Positions 33,210 through 44,783 of a DNA stretch of 64,000 bases are shown piece after piece (the stretch's first letter is position 1; every line of letters begins with the position of its first letter). Origin of the DNA: Meandrina meandrites (taxonomy: Eukaryota; Cnidaria; Anthozoa; Scleractinia; Meandrinidae); contig OY855904.1 in the NCBI GenBank assembly GCA_963693305.1, positions 43,821,304 to 43,885,303 on the forward strand, in the 5' to 3' direction. The position numbers were made by a program, and so were the translations under genes. The notes beneath the pieces were generated by a model. That model saw only the letters and a list, made by a program, of their open reading frames with translations. It did not search any database and had not been told where the DNA came from.

Positions 33210-36200
33210 TAAACTAAGAGATCAGATAGCAGTACGTGCCAGATAACAGCCAGTCGAGAATAATAAAGGTTAAGGCTAATCAAGGTGCAGAAATCAAAAG
33301 ATCTTATCAACTGAAGAGGACTATTCACAAAGGTTTCACAATCGCAATGACAATGTGAAGCGTTTTTTCAAGAAAGGTTAAAAAAAATGTTGCGATAAGA
33401 TGCCGGGGTGAGATATATATACATATTTTTGTCATTACGATATCGGGATTGGCAGTGGGGTGATATTATTGTGTTCATTTGAACCGCTTTTCTCAAGAGT
33501 CATGATGAATGTCGGATTTCTCATTACAATACCATGACATTACCAAGCGCACACGCGATTAGAGTAAAGCAAATCATCAAAATAGAGGACAATTTCTCGA
33601 TATATCTCCAAGTTCTTTAAACTTCCTTTAAAAGAAAAGCATGGCTTTCTCTAAACAGAATCGATATTTCTGCAGAGCTTAAAAATGCGAGTTTCTTCTA
33701 GAAGGAAACAACCTATGAAAAGCACCTTTTCATTCCGCGACAAGCTTATATTTTACTTTGGATTCTTCAAATGAAAAAGCGACCACGACTCAGACGAAAG
33801 GTCCGTTGTTGTTCGAAATTCTGAATTGTAGAGATAAAATGTAAAGCATTTGATTCAGCAGAGTAGAATATCCTATCCCCCATCTCCCCCTATAAGGATG
33901 CGATTTTGCACTTTTATTCGGCTCATGATCAGCTCTTTTTAGTCCAAGATAGAATTAATAACTTTTGTCTCACTTGCACACGCACTGTGACATTTTCGTC
34001 GCGTGCGTATTTTAAGCCGGTCTCCTGATTTCAAGAAAGCATGCATTCAAGTGCTTATTGACAATGTCACTTTACAGGGTGATCACGCCACAAAGCCATA
34101 CACTATCCAAGGTCTACGTCCGAAAAACAACAACTTTTTTATTCTCTTGTCATTTTCTCACTAGTTCCACATTCCAAGAAGACCTCATTAAATCCAAAAA
34201 ATAATTATAATTTAATAAACGTGTAATTAAAAAGTGTATTTTCTTCTGTATGTGCTGTCCGTGGTTGGCGCAACTATTTGAGCAAACCACTTGAAAGCCA
34301 TTTTGTTTTCTTTCATTGAAAGGTCAGAGAGCGAAAACAGTCAGCATACATTTTTTCTCTCTTCCAGGAAAAAAAAAAGAACCAAAACGTACTCTGTTTC
34401 GTTCATTGTGTAAACGTCTCCTCTCAGTTTGAAATTATAGCGAAGACAATAAGGAACTGATTTAAAGTGCTGAAAAATATGTAAATTTAGGTTGTAAGTT
34501 AGAAGAATCTTGGTGCATTCAGTCACAAACGGAATCTGCTACGTGCGCAATTAGCCGTTGTTTGGAAAAGATTCGCGTTATCTATTTTTATAATAGACAA
34601 AACAAGCTATTCATGTTCTATTGTGAAAAACCTGCTTAAGTCAGCAAATCGTAAAGCCATCAATAAAGGTCTCAAAGAATTGTTTCTTGCAGGGTCTTGT
34701 CTTGGGCTGTCACAGCTATCTTTGGAAACTGACAAATCACCACCCAAGTGGGGTCCTGTGGAGGGAGTGCACTTGAATTATTTCCTTGTGTTCGTTTAAG
34801 AAACATTGATAAAGGACAATCGTTTCCCGCCTGTCAAAGTAAACTCCTAGAAAATTTCTTTTTGTTTCTGTTACCTCCACGAGATTGCCGTCTTGATCAA
34901 ATAGAATACAAACGCCAAAAGCCCTCTCTATTTGAACTGGGCCTCGCCACTCTACAACCAGAACTACTCCCCAGGGACACAAATGTCACACCCGACTGTT
35001 CCTTGCCGACGTCCCTAACCCTGTAGCTGTAATAGGCGTTGTATTAAAACAGGGGATCGCAGGACAAGGAGGAGAATTGAGAAAGGTTATTCAAAATCTA
35101 AACTCTGAGTGGCATCCCAAATTCTATCACTGACGGATTGGGTATGTCACCTCAAGAGTACAAGTTTGTCGTTGTTCAAATTAGTGTCACGGCACCGAAT
35201 ATGGCTTCACTGAATACGCTCGTGGGTATCGATAATCTGGTAACATTCTATAATAAATAAAAGGGTCCTTTATTTTGTGTTTGCGAGCTAAAACTCACAG
35301 CAGTATCTGCGATCGATTCGTGTTGTTGATTGGTGTTGTTCATTTGATTTCATATGTTAAATTCAGACGGTCTGCAGAGCTCCTCAAAACATCATTTCCC
35401 TTTTTTCTGATTTTCCATTTATTTTCAAATTTTGAAATTTCTGTCGACTGTACAGCTTAGAGTAATAACAGATCCAACGCAGTTTACAACGTGAGATAAA
35501 TATGAAAACAATACATGTCATGGAAATTAACCGGGAATGACCCTATGGTTGATAATATTCCCAGTAACTCAATATACAAAGAAAGGATCGAATTTATGAA
35601 AGTTTGTGAGTTTGATGCAAAATTTTCGTAAACTGAATAAAACTAAGAAAAGATTAATGCAGAATTTGTATTTCTTCCATCTGTCCATTTCGTCCTGTCT
35701 TTACAACCGGTTACGGAATAATTGATTATAATTTTTTTTTAATTTTACACGCGGGCTTTGTTTAACATGTATCAATTCATCGCATCTGTATATTTATTTG
35801 CGGGATGAAAAGTCTTCACAGCTAAACTGGTACTTATTTAAGTTGGCACCGATTTGGCGTTCTTCGAGTGCATGGTTTCTTTGCATCAGACGGCAGATTA
35901 AATTTGTTTGTTTGCTTCTGCGTGATCAAGAGTTTTGCCCCAAAACGAAAACTCTTGGCGTTTTTCAAGATGAAGCGCACGTCGCCACAAAGTGAGCCAA
36001 CAAATCTTTCAGTCCCTAGATCAAAAAAGCAATCCTCCTTAAATCTGCCATATTTTCCCTTCATTGTTACAGCCGAGAATTTGGCGGTACATCAAGATAT
36101 CTTCAGTTGATGAGTGCCTATATTCTCATTACCTGAATGCTTGACAATGTACTGATACTATACGAAGAAATTAGATGTTGATCACTTTGCAATCAAACGG

Positions 36201-37419
36201 AAGTGGAGTGGAACTAACCGCAAGCAAAGCCTTGTTCCGGGCTGTTCCGGTGTTCCTGGTTTCAGAACATACCCTTGTTAAATAAGTGAACAATAAAACG
36301 CTGCCGAGCTGCAAGTATTGATAATTTTGTTTTAATTGTGCAGAGAGGGAGTAGTAAAACCTTTTTACAAGGTAACTTCCATCAGCTTAAAACCGATATC
36401 AACAGAGACCCTAATTAAAATAAAAATAAAAAGTTGCATACCTCTTTAATAATTTTATATTTTGCGGCGGTGTGATTGCCTCTTGAGATAGAGCGAAACT
36501 TCTCTAGTGCCTCAAGTTTTGTGACGCTGGCATTACAAAATAAATTTTAAAAAATGGAAAAGGTTAAACACTTGCAAAATGCTATTTCAAATAGGCGTAG
36601 AAACCTTCTTTCTATATTTGGCGTTTAAAACATATATATTTGCTTATGTGATCCACCAACTTTCAATGGAGGGGGGGGGGGGGGGGGGCATACATTCACA
36701 TAATATGTAATTGTTTCAATATAAAGAACAGCATTTCTTATGTGAATGTCAGTACTACTGTATAATATAAATTGTTCAATATTACATATTGCCAAGTTGG
36801 CGAATTTTGTGTCGTTCTATATATTGAATCAGTCACGTGTCTGATCACTACCTTCATTGAGGTCTGAAATTATACGCGCGCCATTCACGGTCATTTTAAA
36901 GACGTGCCCAAGTAACACTTTGAACGACTTTGAACCTTTTTGCTACGCAGACTGAGGTCTTCGCAACGATTGACACAACGAATACGGTGCAAGACATTTT
37001 CATTTTGCGGTACGCAACACAGGGCAGTAACGTGCAACTTGCGTCTCAAAGAAATTGCGAAACAAGTTGTATTTTTGCAGGGTCTTCTCGCTTTTAGCAA
37101 AGCAAATCAGCAGCGCGACTGTAATCCAATGAAAGTACGCTTTCTCTTGGAAAGAAAAACAGTCGCAGCTAGCAATTATACATATATATCTTTCGTTTAT
37201 AAACTCGTGGAAATATTAAACATAATATCAGTTTCTAACAACGAGTTTATTTTTGTAAGGTTTCAAATAATATTGCTTTTATCGTTTTTCAAAATTAATT
37301 TATTTCAATTTAATTAGTTTTTCGTAATACATAGAATAGTCGACCATCCCATCGACCATCCCCTATCGTAATATTTTATCTTTACTTATTAGACCAGCTA
37401 ATGTAACAGAATCACCTAT
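33210..37419. other. intergenic stretch, no confident gene
   Basis: Mostly AT-rich. Short frames at 34737-34982 (minus), 35798-36110 and 36891-37317 (both strands) were examined; none has a start, splice sites and recognisable domain together. A 22-base G run is at 36668-36689. Confidence 0.5.
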
Positions 37420-37423
37420 TTAA

Positions 37424-39240
37424 GGTGGCTCGACTGGATTTTTTAGGGGCAACACCGCTCAAGTTTGAGAACTAACCAGATCGTCATTAACAATGCCATC
37501 GAAAAACAATCACCACAGCTGAATTAGGTAAAGATGGAAATTTGTTATGACCAGTGTTATTTTGACATCGGAGTTGTCATAGCAATGTAATGACGTCATC
37601 ACGCTTATCAATCTCGTTCGTATTGCTCGGCACCAGGAGATTTTTTCGGAAATCGCTGAAGGGAGCATGTACCTCCTATACCTGCCTCAATGTTGGCAAC
37701 GTTTGAACAAATTCTGTAAGAGCGTTATCGAAATTTTTGGGGATGAAGTTTTGAGGGTGATAAATACAGTAAAAAAACATACTGTGGAGATAATAGGGTA
37801 ATATCTGAAGAACACGACGCGCCTTGAGAATGCAGTTTCATCTCATAGTAGTTTGATGCCATTTAAAATTGTGTATACAAAATTATGGGGATCGCCACGA
37901 CCGATTGCGAAAAAAAAAAACGGATTTTATGAGCGTGCATTCAGGTGCCCTTGTTGCCACTTTTGTATATAATTTGGTCTACATCTACAAATGTGATAAT
38001 TATTTGGAAACCGCTCGATTTTTTTTTTTCAATAAACTTGTCAATCTCGAGGTTTATCATCAGTTTATATGGCCTACAAGTTTCAAGGTCATTGAAAACA
38101 TGTAAGACAATAAAATCGGGGCTCCAATGTACTAATTTTCTCTGGCAGATTTTGTGTTTACAAGTGAGTGTCCTCATTATTCACGTGTATCGTTTTTTAC
38201 TTTCATGTCCACGTGCACAACTCAGCCAAAATATTCATTTGCATTAAACAGAACGCTCAATTGCTTTCTATAAATGTTCGGGAAACATGCTGATGACTTG
38301 AAAACTGTAATAACATTTGTTACGCCATTAGACTGTAATACGGCAATGCCGAGGGTCTCTTTCTCCAGGAAACGAAAAGCTATTTTTGTGTAGAACAGCA
38401 GATCAGTAAAAAAGTATAAACTCACTGATAAAATGCAAATGAATTTTTTGCCGAGTCCTGCACGTGAAAATGAAAGTTGAATACAATGCCCGTGAATAAT
38501 GAGGCCACTCAATTGTAAACACAAAATCTGCGAGAAAAAAGTAGTACACAGGAGCCCCGATTTTATTGCCTTACGTGTTTTCAATGACCTTGAAACTTGC
38601 AGTCCATATAAACTGATATCTAACCTCTAGTTTGACAAATTTTTAAAAAAGTTCATCGAGGGTTTTCAAATAATTATCACATTTGTAGGTGTAGACCAAA
38701 TTATTTACAAAAGTGGCAACAAGAGCACCTTAATGCACGCTCATCAAATCCGTTTTTTTCGCAATCGGTCGTGGCGATCCCCATCAATTTTGTATACACA
38801 ATTTTAAATTGCATCAAACTACTATGAGATGAAACTACATTCCCAAAGCGCTTCGTGTTCTTTAGATATTACCCAATTATCTCCATAGTATGATTTTTAC
38901 TGTATTTACAACTCTCAAAACTTCATCCCCAAAAATTTAGATAATGCTCTTACAGAATTTGTTCACTTTGCCAACATTGAGGCAGGTATGGGAGGTACAT
39001 GCTTCCTTGAGCGATTTTCGAAAAAATCTTCTGGTGCCGAGCAATACGAACGAAATTGATAAACGTGATGGCGTCATTACGTTGCTATGACAACTCCGAT
39101 GTCAAAATAACACTGGTCATAACAAATTTCCATCTTTACCTAATTCAGCTGTGGTGATCGTTTTTCGATGGCATTATTAACGATCTGGTTAGTTCTCAAA
39201 CTTGAGCGGTGTTGCCCCTAAAAAATCCAGTCGAGCCACC
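37424..39240. mobile_element. 1.8-kb foldback transposon with ~0.8-kb arms, TTAA flanks
   Basis: The left arm (37424-38245) and right arm (38432-39240) are inverted copies along their whole length; the loop is about 190 bp. The ends read GGTGGCTCGACTGG and CCAGTCGAGCCACC, with TTAA immediately outside both (37420-37423, 39241-39244). TTAA duplication is the hallmark of piggyBac-type integration, although the ends are not the classic CCY...GGG. No transposase is encoded, so it is non-autonomous. Confidence 0.93.
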
Positions 39241-39579
39241 TTAACTTAGTGACTTTTCCCTCACACGTCGCTTAAAATGCTGTGACCTAAAGAATCGGCG
39301 TGAATATAGATCAATTTGCAAGTGACACAATTATTCAAAATAGCGTGACCGTAAGACAATCACCAAAACAAAGAGATCAGTTTGTGTCTAAAATAGCGTG
39401 ACCTACAGAATCGACTTAAAATGGAGATTTTTTTATATCAACGAAAAATTGTACGTGGCTCGATCATCTTTAATATCGTGACCTACGTTAGCGGCGCCTT
39501 TCAAGGGCTGAAACACTATCACCTAACATAGTGAATATTTTAGGACCAAGTTCGACTATAAGAATACAGAAAACTTTTA

Positions 39580-40854
39580 CAGTCAAACGCCTCGCACCGT
39601 AGCCACCCGACAAAGTTTTTGAAATCTTTTTGGCAAGTTTTTGAATACTTTGATGAGTTTTATGGCTTCCGGTTGCTGTACACTATCAATCAGACGCCTT
39701 GAAAAATGGAAGGCGGGGTATCAACCGTTGCATGATTCGTCATCAAACGTAAGAGTTTGAAAGGGTTTCAAACAACCAAGGGCACCCAACGGAATATTTC
39801 GGTAAAATATCTGTTCGGATGGAAGGTCGCCTAAGAATTTCGAAATTTTTTCCCAGCGACGCTCTAGACTTCTCAAATTTTTTCGGAAAACCATTAAGTT
39901 GCCCTAGAATTTTCGGAATTGATGTGCTCACTTTTATCATGTCCCATAATTTTCGGACGGTTTTGTTTGTTCTCTAAAATTTTCGTTTGGCTTAATTATT
40001 CCAAAAGCTGCTAAAAGTTTCGGTGAGCATTAGAGGTAATCAGGAATGTACGTGAACCTAATGAAAGATAAAGGCAATTGAGGTGATTGAGCTCGGCATT
40101 AGCCTACTTATCAGATTATTGGAGATGTTATTTTTGTTTTTTGTGGTTTAATTAGCGGTCAGATTTAGGGCCACGACCGCGTACTCGATCCTGTCGTATA
40201 ATTTACACCCCCTAACGTTTTCGGATGAATAGGTTTAACGCCTATAATATTCGGATAAACATTTATATTGCCTAGTATTTTCGCGAAATTTCGATAGGCA
40301 CACGTATAACGAAAAACTTCCCCTAAAATTTTCTAGTGAAAATATGGTCTCTCAGTGTCCTCGAACTTTCGACAAGATCCATCAAGATAGCTAAAACTTT
40401 CGGATGACTCAAAAAAGGACCCTAGAATTTTCGAAACGACGAAAGTTCCCCTTAAATATCCGAACAGATAAATATTTTTTAGGGCATCTCCAAATTAACT
40501 AAAAAGCCTTCTAGAACATAGAGAAATCCATTTACGACACTTCTGACGTCTTTGGAAAGATTCGGTCGTTGGGTGCCCCTGAACAACGTTTCGCAACTGG
40601 CGATAAATAAATTTTATGCCGACAAAAATTTGGTCAAACTTAACTTTTCGTACAGGAAATGCATTTTAAAGATTTTTGTGAGACTCTACTTTCAATTTCA
40701 AGTCTTCTCGGTTTGTAAAACCGGTTGAAACTGAACGTTTCACAGATCGTTCGTATCAACCGTTATGCAACCGGAAGCCATTAAAATAATCAAAAACTTG
40801 TCAAAAAGATGTCAAAAACTTAGTCGGGTGGCTAAGGTTCGAGGCGTTTGACTG
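39580..40854. mobile_element. MITE family A copy 2, with nested insertion
   Basis: It has the same family ends as 5486-5918 (CAGTCAAACG ... CGTTTGACTG) and TA on both sides (39578-39579, 40855-40856). Removing the nested element at 39777-40581 leaves about 470 bp collinear with copy 1, apart from a small insertion of GCATTTTAAAGATTTTTGTG type in the right half. Confidence 0.93.
39777..40581. mobile_element. 805-bp element nested inside the family A MITE
   Basis: The ends are inverted: CAAGGGCACCCAACG and CGTTGGGTGCCCCTG. AACAAC occurs directly on both sides (39771-39776, 40582-40587). The uninterrupted copy at 5486 has one AACAAC at the same place, which confirms the insertion. CAGGG-like ends suit hAT elements, which usually make 8-bp duplications; only six bases match here. 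The interior is full of (T/A)(A/G)(A/G)AATTTTCG(G/A) motifs in both orientations. Confidence 0.9.
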
Positions 40855-41085
40855 TAAAGATCATGCTGTGTGTAACACAATCATCACAAAAGGCGTGACC
40901 TAACTAAACAACTCAAAGTAGGGTGACCTTTTACGTGTTGTATGTAACATCATCCCCTAACACAATAATACCTTTAACAGATAAATTTGTATCTGCAATT
41001 ATTAAAATTAAATATTAACTAAAATTATTCAAATTCTTATTAGGTAAAATAACTAAAATTAAAATTAATAATTAACAATTATTCA

Positions 41086-41175
41086 CTGAAGTGGAGGTGA
41101 ATAGTACTTTGCTAATCACCTCCGAGTTAACCAATCAGCGCGCGCGGAAAGCACTATTCACTTGTGTGGTATATA
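41086..41175. mobile_element. end fragment of the 60954-61956 element family
   Basis: GGAGGTGAATAGTACTTTGC, AATCAGCGCGCGCG and GTGTGGTATATACTA match, in reverse orientation, the left end of the element at 60954. Confidence 0.75.
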
Positions 41176-41455
41176 CTAACTAAAGTTATTAAACTTACTA
41201 ACACTTTCATTAACTTTCTAATGACAACAATTCTGCAGGCTGGTCATAAGAGTACAGGAGAGAATCACCAACGGAGAAAATCAAATTCTCCACACTGGTA
41301 ATATAACACCTGTATTAAGACCACTAAGGAGAAAATATATGTTGACATCTAATAACGGATTCCTGCACTTATGTCCATGATTGAACGCAAGTATTGTTTA
41401 ATAAGTACTTCATGTTTGACTGACTTATTTGACATTTCCATATTACAGTCGAAGC

Positions 41456-41945
41456 TCTCATAAGGGGACTCCCTCGGGACGCGAAAAAAGTGTCCGTAAC
41501 TGGAGCTGGCCGCTTACGAGAATGGTTCTCGTAAGCGGCCACTAGAGGTGTAGGAGACAGATGGCTGCTTACGGGAGCTTGCCCAGCTAACAATAAATAC
41601 TGTATTGTAACTGGACGTGGATGACGACAAAAAAGCACTGAAATATGGTACTGTAATTACTGTAAAATCATTGTGACGAACGGCGATGTGAAAATAATTG
41701 ATAAAAGCAAGATAAAGAGGTTCTTAATAGGATTTTCTTTCGGGTGTCCGCTTACGGGAGCTTTAAAACAAAGAAGAAGTTTAAGCCGTAATCTCTAAAA
41801 GTGTCCGCGGCCGCTTACGGGAATGTCCGCTTACGAGAATGTAAAAATATAGAGTTTGTATGGGAGTTAAAGCGGGGTTTCAAACAAGGCGGCCGTAAGT
41901 AGAGCTGTCCACTTACGAGAGTGTCCGTCAACACAGCTTCGACTG
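41456..41945. mobile_element. 490-bp MITE, TA target, GTCCGCTTACG repeats
   Basis: The element starts CAGTCGAAGCT and ends AGCTTCGACTG, with TA on both sides (41454-41455, 41946-41947). The interior repeats (T)GTCCGCTTACG(A/G)GA in direct and inverted forms, including one hairpin around 41510-41545. No coding capacity. Confidence 0.9.
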
Positions 41946-41949
41946 TACT

Positions 41950-42977
41950 TCATAATTGACAGGATTTGGTGTGTTTTAGTGAACTTTTATTAATGAGGAC
42001 ACTTTGTGATGCCTATCATAAAGAACGTCCATCTCATTAGCGTTCAATCCTGGACATATCTGAATTCCTGACTAGAAAAGTCTTCGTTTGCACTAACACA
42101 TTACAGGCGCAATGTTATTTATAAAACATTCACGACAAAATATATGAATACCTTCCAACACCAACAAAACCCATTTTTCTATGAAAATTCTGCAAAACTC
42201 TATTTCGTATTAAATATCTAGTCTAAAAATGCAACTTCTAAATATAACAATTAGTATCTACAAAATCTACAAAATATAAACTTCTTGAGCAGTCTCTATT
42301 GAAATTGTCTCACACAACACGTTTTATAAACGAATGTATTTTAAGTTCAAAACGAGTTTGACGCTTAGCCTATCAATAAACTAACTTAGAGTTAGATTGT
42401 ATTTTATTATTAGAACAAGCAAGAGTGAACCAGGCAGTCGGGGACTCCACAGCTCACAGCAGCTCTTAGCAGATACCTTGAGGTTTTCTGATCAAAAGAC
42501 TTGTTGAGAGCCATAAAGCTTCTCTCAGCGCAAGACATCACCCGGTTTTTAGCTGAGTGATTTCTAGTTATTTCTATTTTGAAGCTGAAGTGTGACAATA
42601 AAAAGCAAGTGACTAGTGGAAAGCACAGAACACGAGCTCCGTTCCTTCCGCCTTAAAACAATGCTACAATAATTTTGTATTAATTTCAATCTTAAATCCT
42701 AGTCAGTGGCGTCCCCACCCCTTGTATTTTCGGAAATAGCGTAATTTCTTTGAACTGCCGGAATAATCTTCGCAAAATTCAACATTCATAGTCAAGCCTT
42801 CAAAAGCCCCCCCCCCCCCCGCCCTCACCTCCTCCCCCCCCAGTATGCTCTGCATTCTAAATTATTATACGGGGAAGTAACCTACCTCAATACCTATCTA
42901 ATGCCTGTCTTCACTACCACAGACTGTCGAATACATCTGAACATATTGAAGCAATAATAGGCAGATCACATAACAAA
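41950..42977 (-). other. 3' flank / 3' UTR of LRRK1-like gene
   Basis: Non-coding sequence past the stop codon. An AATAAA on the minus strand at 42403-42408 could be the polyadenylation signal and would give a 3' UTR of about 570 bases. C runs lie at 42808-42840. Confidence 0.4.
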
Positions 42978-44783
42978 TCACTCAACTACAGAGTTAAACT
43001 CGTCCAGCTGCGTACTAAACCTTCTAAACTCCGTGTCACCCCAGGCCTCCCACACGACCAACTGATAACGCTCCATAAACCGATCCTCGTTACCAGTGCT
43101 TCCTCGTGCGGGCTCAAGTCGCCGAAGGCAAACGACTTTGTTGGTGCCGCTGTTGACAATTTCATCCACCTGCCCGTTTTCGTAACCAAGAAGGTTGTCG
43201 CTTTCAAGCTGGGCAAAGACATGGCCAAGTGGAGCATCGTTATTGGCTGAATTCACGTTCATTGTTAGTACGTCACCAGTTCCTCGCCCAATCCACAACG
43301 TGCCATTCACCAACAGCAGCGACGTCACGCGGTTTATTGAGCCTGCGAGTATGCGAAGCCGCGGTCTCGCTGCCCAGGGCTTGGTGGGTGGTGATTTGGT
43401 GTCTTCGTTTGTCTGCCGTCGCTGTGATTTTCTTTTCTTTGAACTCATAAGCGAAGGGGCGCGTAACGACGACCTGAACGACAATTGCAAGGAAGTCATA
43501 GAGGCGCACTGTTGTGTGCTTGCGCTATCAGTGCCAGTAGTTTGTCGCCTTGTGCCCTCAATGAAGGCTTGTCGAGTTTCTTCGCGGTCTACAAGCTCAA
43601 AATCAGCTTCACTCTGCTCCGAAATTTTGGTATCATCAATTTGTTGAAGACTCTCGTCATCTTTGCTCCTCGATTTATCTTCACTGACAGCTTGCTGGGT
43701 TTCGTTGCGATCATCCGTGACATTTGCGATGGGAATACTTTCGATGTCTAAGGTGCCACTCACTTCGTGGTGTTTTTCTTGGTTGCTTTCAACGGGTGAA
43801 CCCATGGTCAATTCACCACTCGTCTCGACCTTTGAAGAAGTGCCCGCATTTGTTTCTCTTTCCTGTTCGACAACGTTTTGCCTGCTATCAAGGGGCACCG
43901 TTCCTTCGTTGACGCTTGAAACGTTTTCAGAAGTTACCAAAGCAGAATCGTCCTCAGTTCGTGAATCTTCGGCCTTAACACGAGCTGTGCCCGAAGTAGC
44001 ACTCGTACTTCGGTTCGCTCCGTTACCTTTCGTCGTGCATGTGTTGCGAAAGGAAGAGACCCCACTGTCAACTGAAGTACCGGAGTCGGTCTCTGCTGAA
44101 AGGGATCGAAAACGAGACAAAACGGCTTCTTGCTCGCTGAAGAACTGTGGTTTGGATCCAGGGATTGTCACAGGTGGCGTCCTATCTGAACTCAATAAAT
44201 CACCATCGTCGGAATTTTCAAGGGAACCGTTTCTTTGAGCTCCAAGATCAACTCTAGAGGGTGGCTTCGCTTCACGAGGAAGCGAGTCACCACTGCGAAA
44301 AGATTCTCCTTCGTCGCCTTCTTGGCTTCCTATGGACGCCATTGCTTCTTTGAACATTGCCTCCGTGTAAGACGGGTACAGACTTCCCGGCGGGTCACTA
44401 ATTGCTCTGTGACGTCTAGAAGAGCGTTCGGAATTCCCTTTGCCGGAAGCGAAACGACGGGGCTCTTGAACGTCCGTATTCAGTACAACGCCCACGGCGC
44501 TATCAACATCGCAGTCGAAGATATTTGTGAGGTGACGGCTGCTGACTTCCCACTGTAAAATCTTGGCTGATCTCCTGTCCGCGCTCCAGACGCGCGCACC
44601 ATCTGTTACCATGATACGAACATGCGTCCTCGGAGTTTGGTACACAGCAATCTCGTCCAGTACGGCCAGTGTACTTGTGTCCACTATGACGATCTTATTA
44701 CCGCATCCAACCCATAGCTCCTTGTTGTCCCGTACAAGAACCATGCTTTTGGCGGGCATACCATTTTGGCCAAGGTTCACGAC
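42978..44783 (-). CDS. LRRK1: LRRK1 last exon: WD40-like end with long disordered insert
   Basis: A single 1,806-base exon after acceptor CTTGTAG, ending TGA at 42978-42980. The first ~110 residues have beta-propeller character ([18 protein letters not shown]). About 350 residues of Ser/Thr/Glu-rich low-complexity sequence follow, then a second folded stretch ([20 protein letters not shown]) to the end. The insert would loop out of the propeller. Confidence 0.9.
   Translation of the reverse strand, partial: VVNLGQNGMPAKSMVLVRDNKELWVGCGNKIVIVDTSTLAVLDEIAVYQTPRTHVRIMVTDGARVWSADRRSAKILQWEVSSRHLTNIFDCDVDSAVGVVLNTDVQEPRRFASGKGNSERSSRRHRAISDPPGSLYPSYTEAMFKEAMASIGSQEGDEGESFRSGDSLPREAKPPSRVDLGAQRNGSLENSDDGDLLSSDRTPPVTIPGSKPQFFSEQEAVLSRFRSLSAETDSGTSVDSGVSSFRNTCTTKGNGANRSTSATSGTARVKAEDSRTEDDSALVTSENVSSVNEGTVPLDSRQNVVEQERETNAGTSSKVETSGELTMGSPVESNQEKHHEVSGTLDIESIPIANVTDDRNETQQAVSEDKSRSKDDESLQQIDDTKISEQSEADFELVDREETRQAFIEGTRRQTTGTDSASTQQCASMTSLQLSFRSSLRAPSLMSSKKRKSQRRQTNEDTKSPPTKPWAARPRLRILAGSINRVTSLLLVNGTLWIGRGTGDVLTMNVNSANNDAPLGHVFAQLESDNLLGYENGQVDEIVNSGTNKVVCLRRLEPARGSTGNEDRFMERYQLVVWEAWGDTEFRRFSTQLDEFNSVVE

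Noticed and set aside
34737..34982. 81-residue minus-strand frame with plausible amino-acid composition and a GTAACAG donor-like site
   Set aside because: A stop lies directly upstream with no acceptor between it and the frame, and no domain is recognisable.
36891..37317. Overlapping frames of 69 and 125 residues on opposite strands
   Set aside because: No recognisable domain and no splice context; looks like a dispersed repeat, which cannot be tested here.
37869..38584. Several frames of 78-120 residues on both strands
   Set aside because: They are mirrored translations within the arms and loop of the foldback element.
43195..44558. Plus-strand frames opposite the last LRRK1 exon
   Set aside because: Shadows of a long GC-richer exon; the minus frame joins in phase with eighteen other exons.
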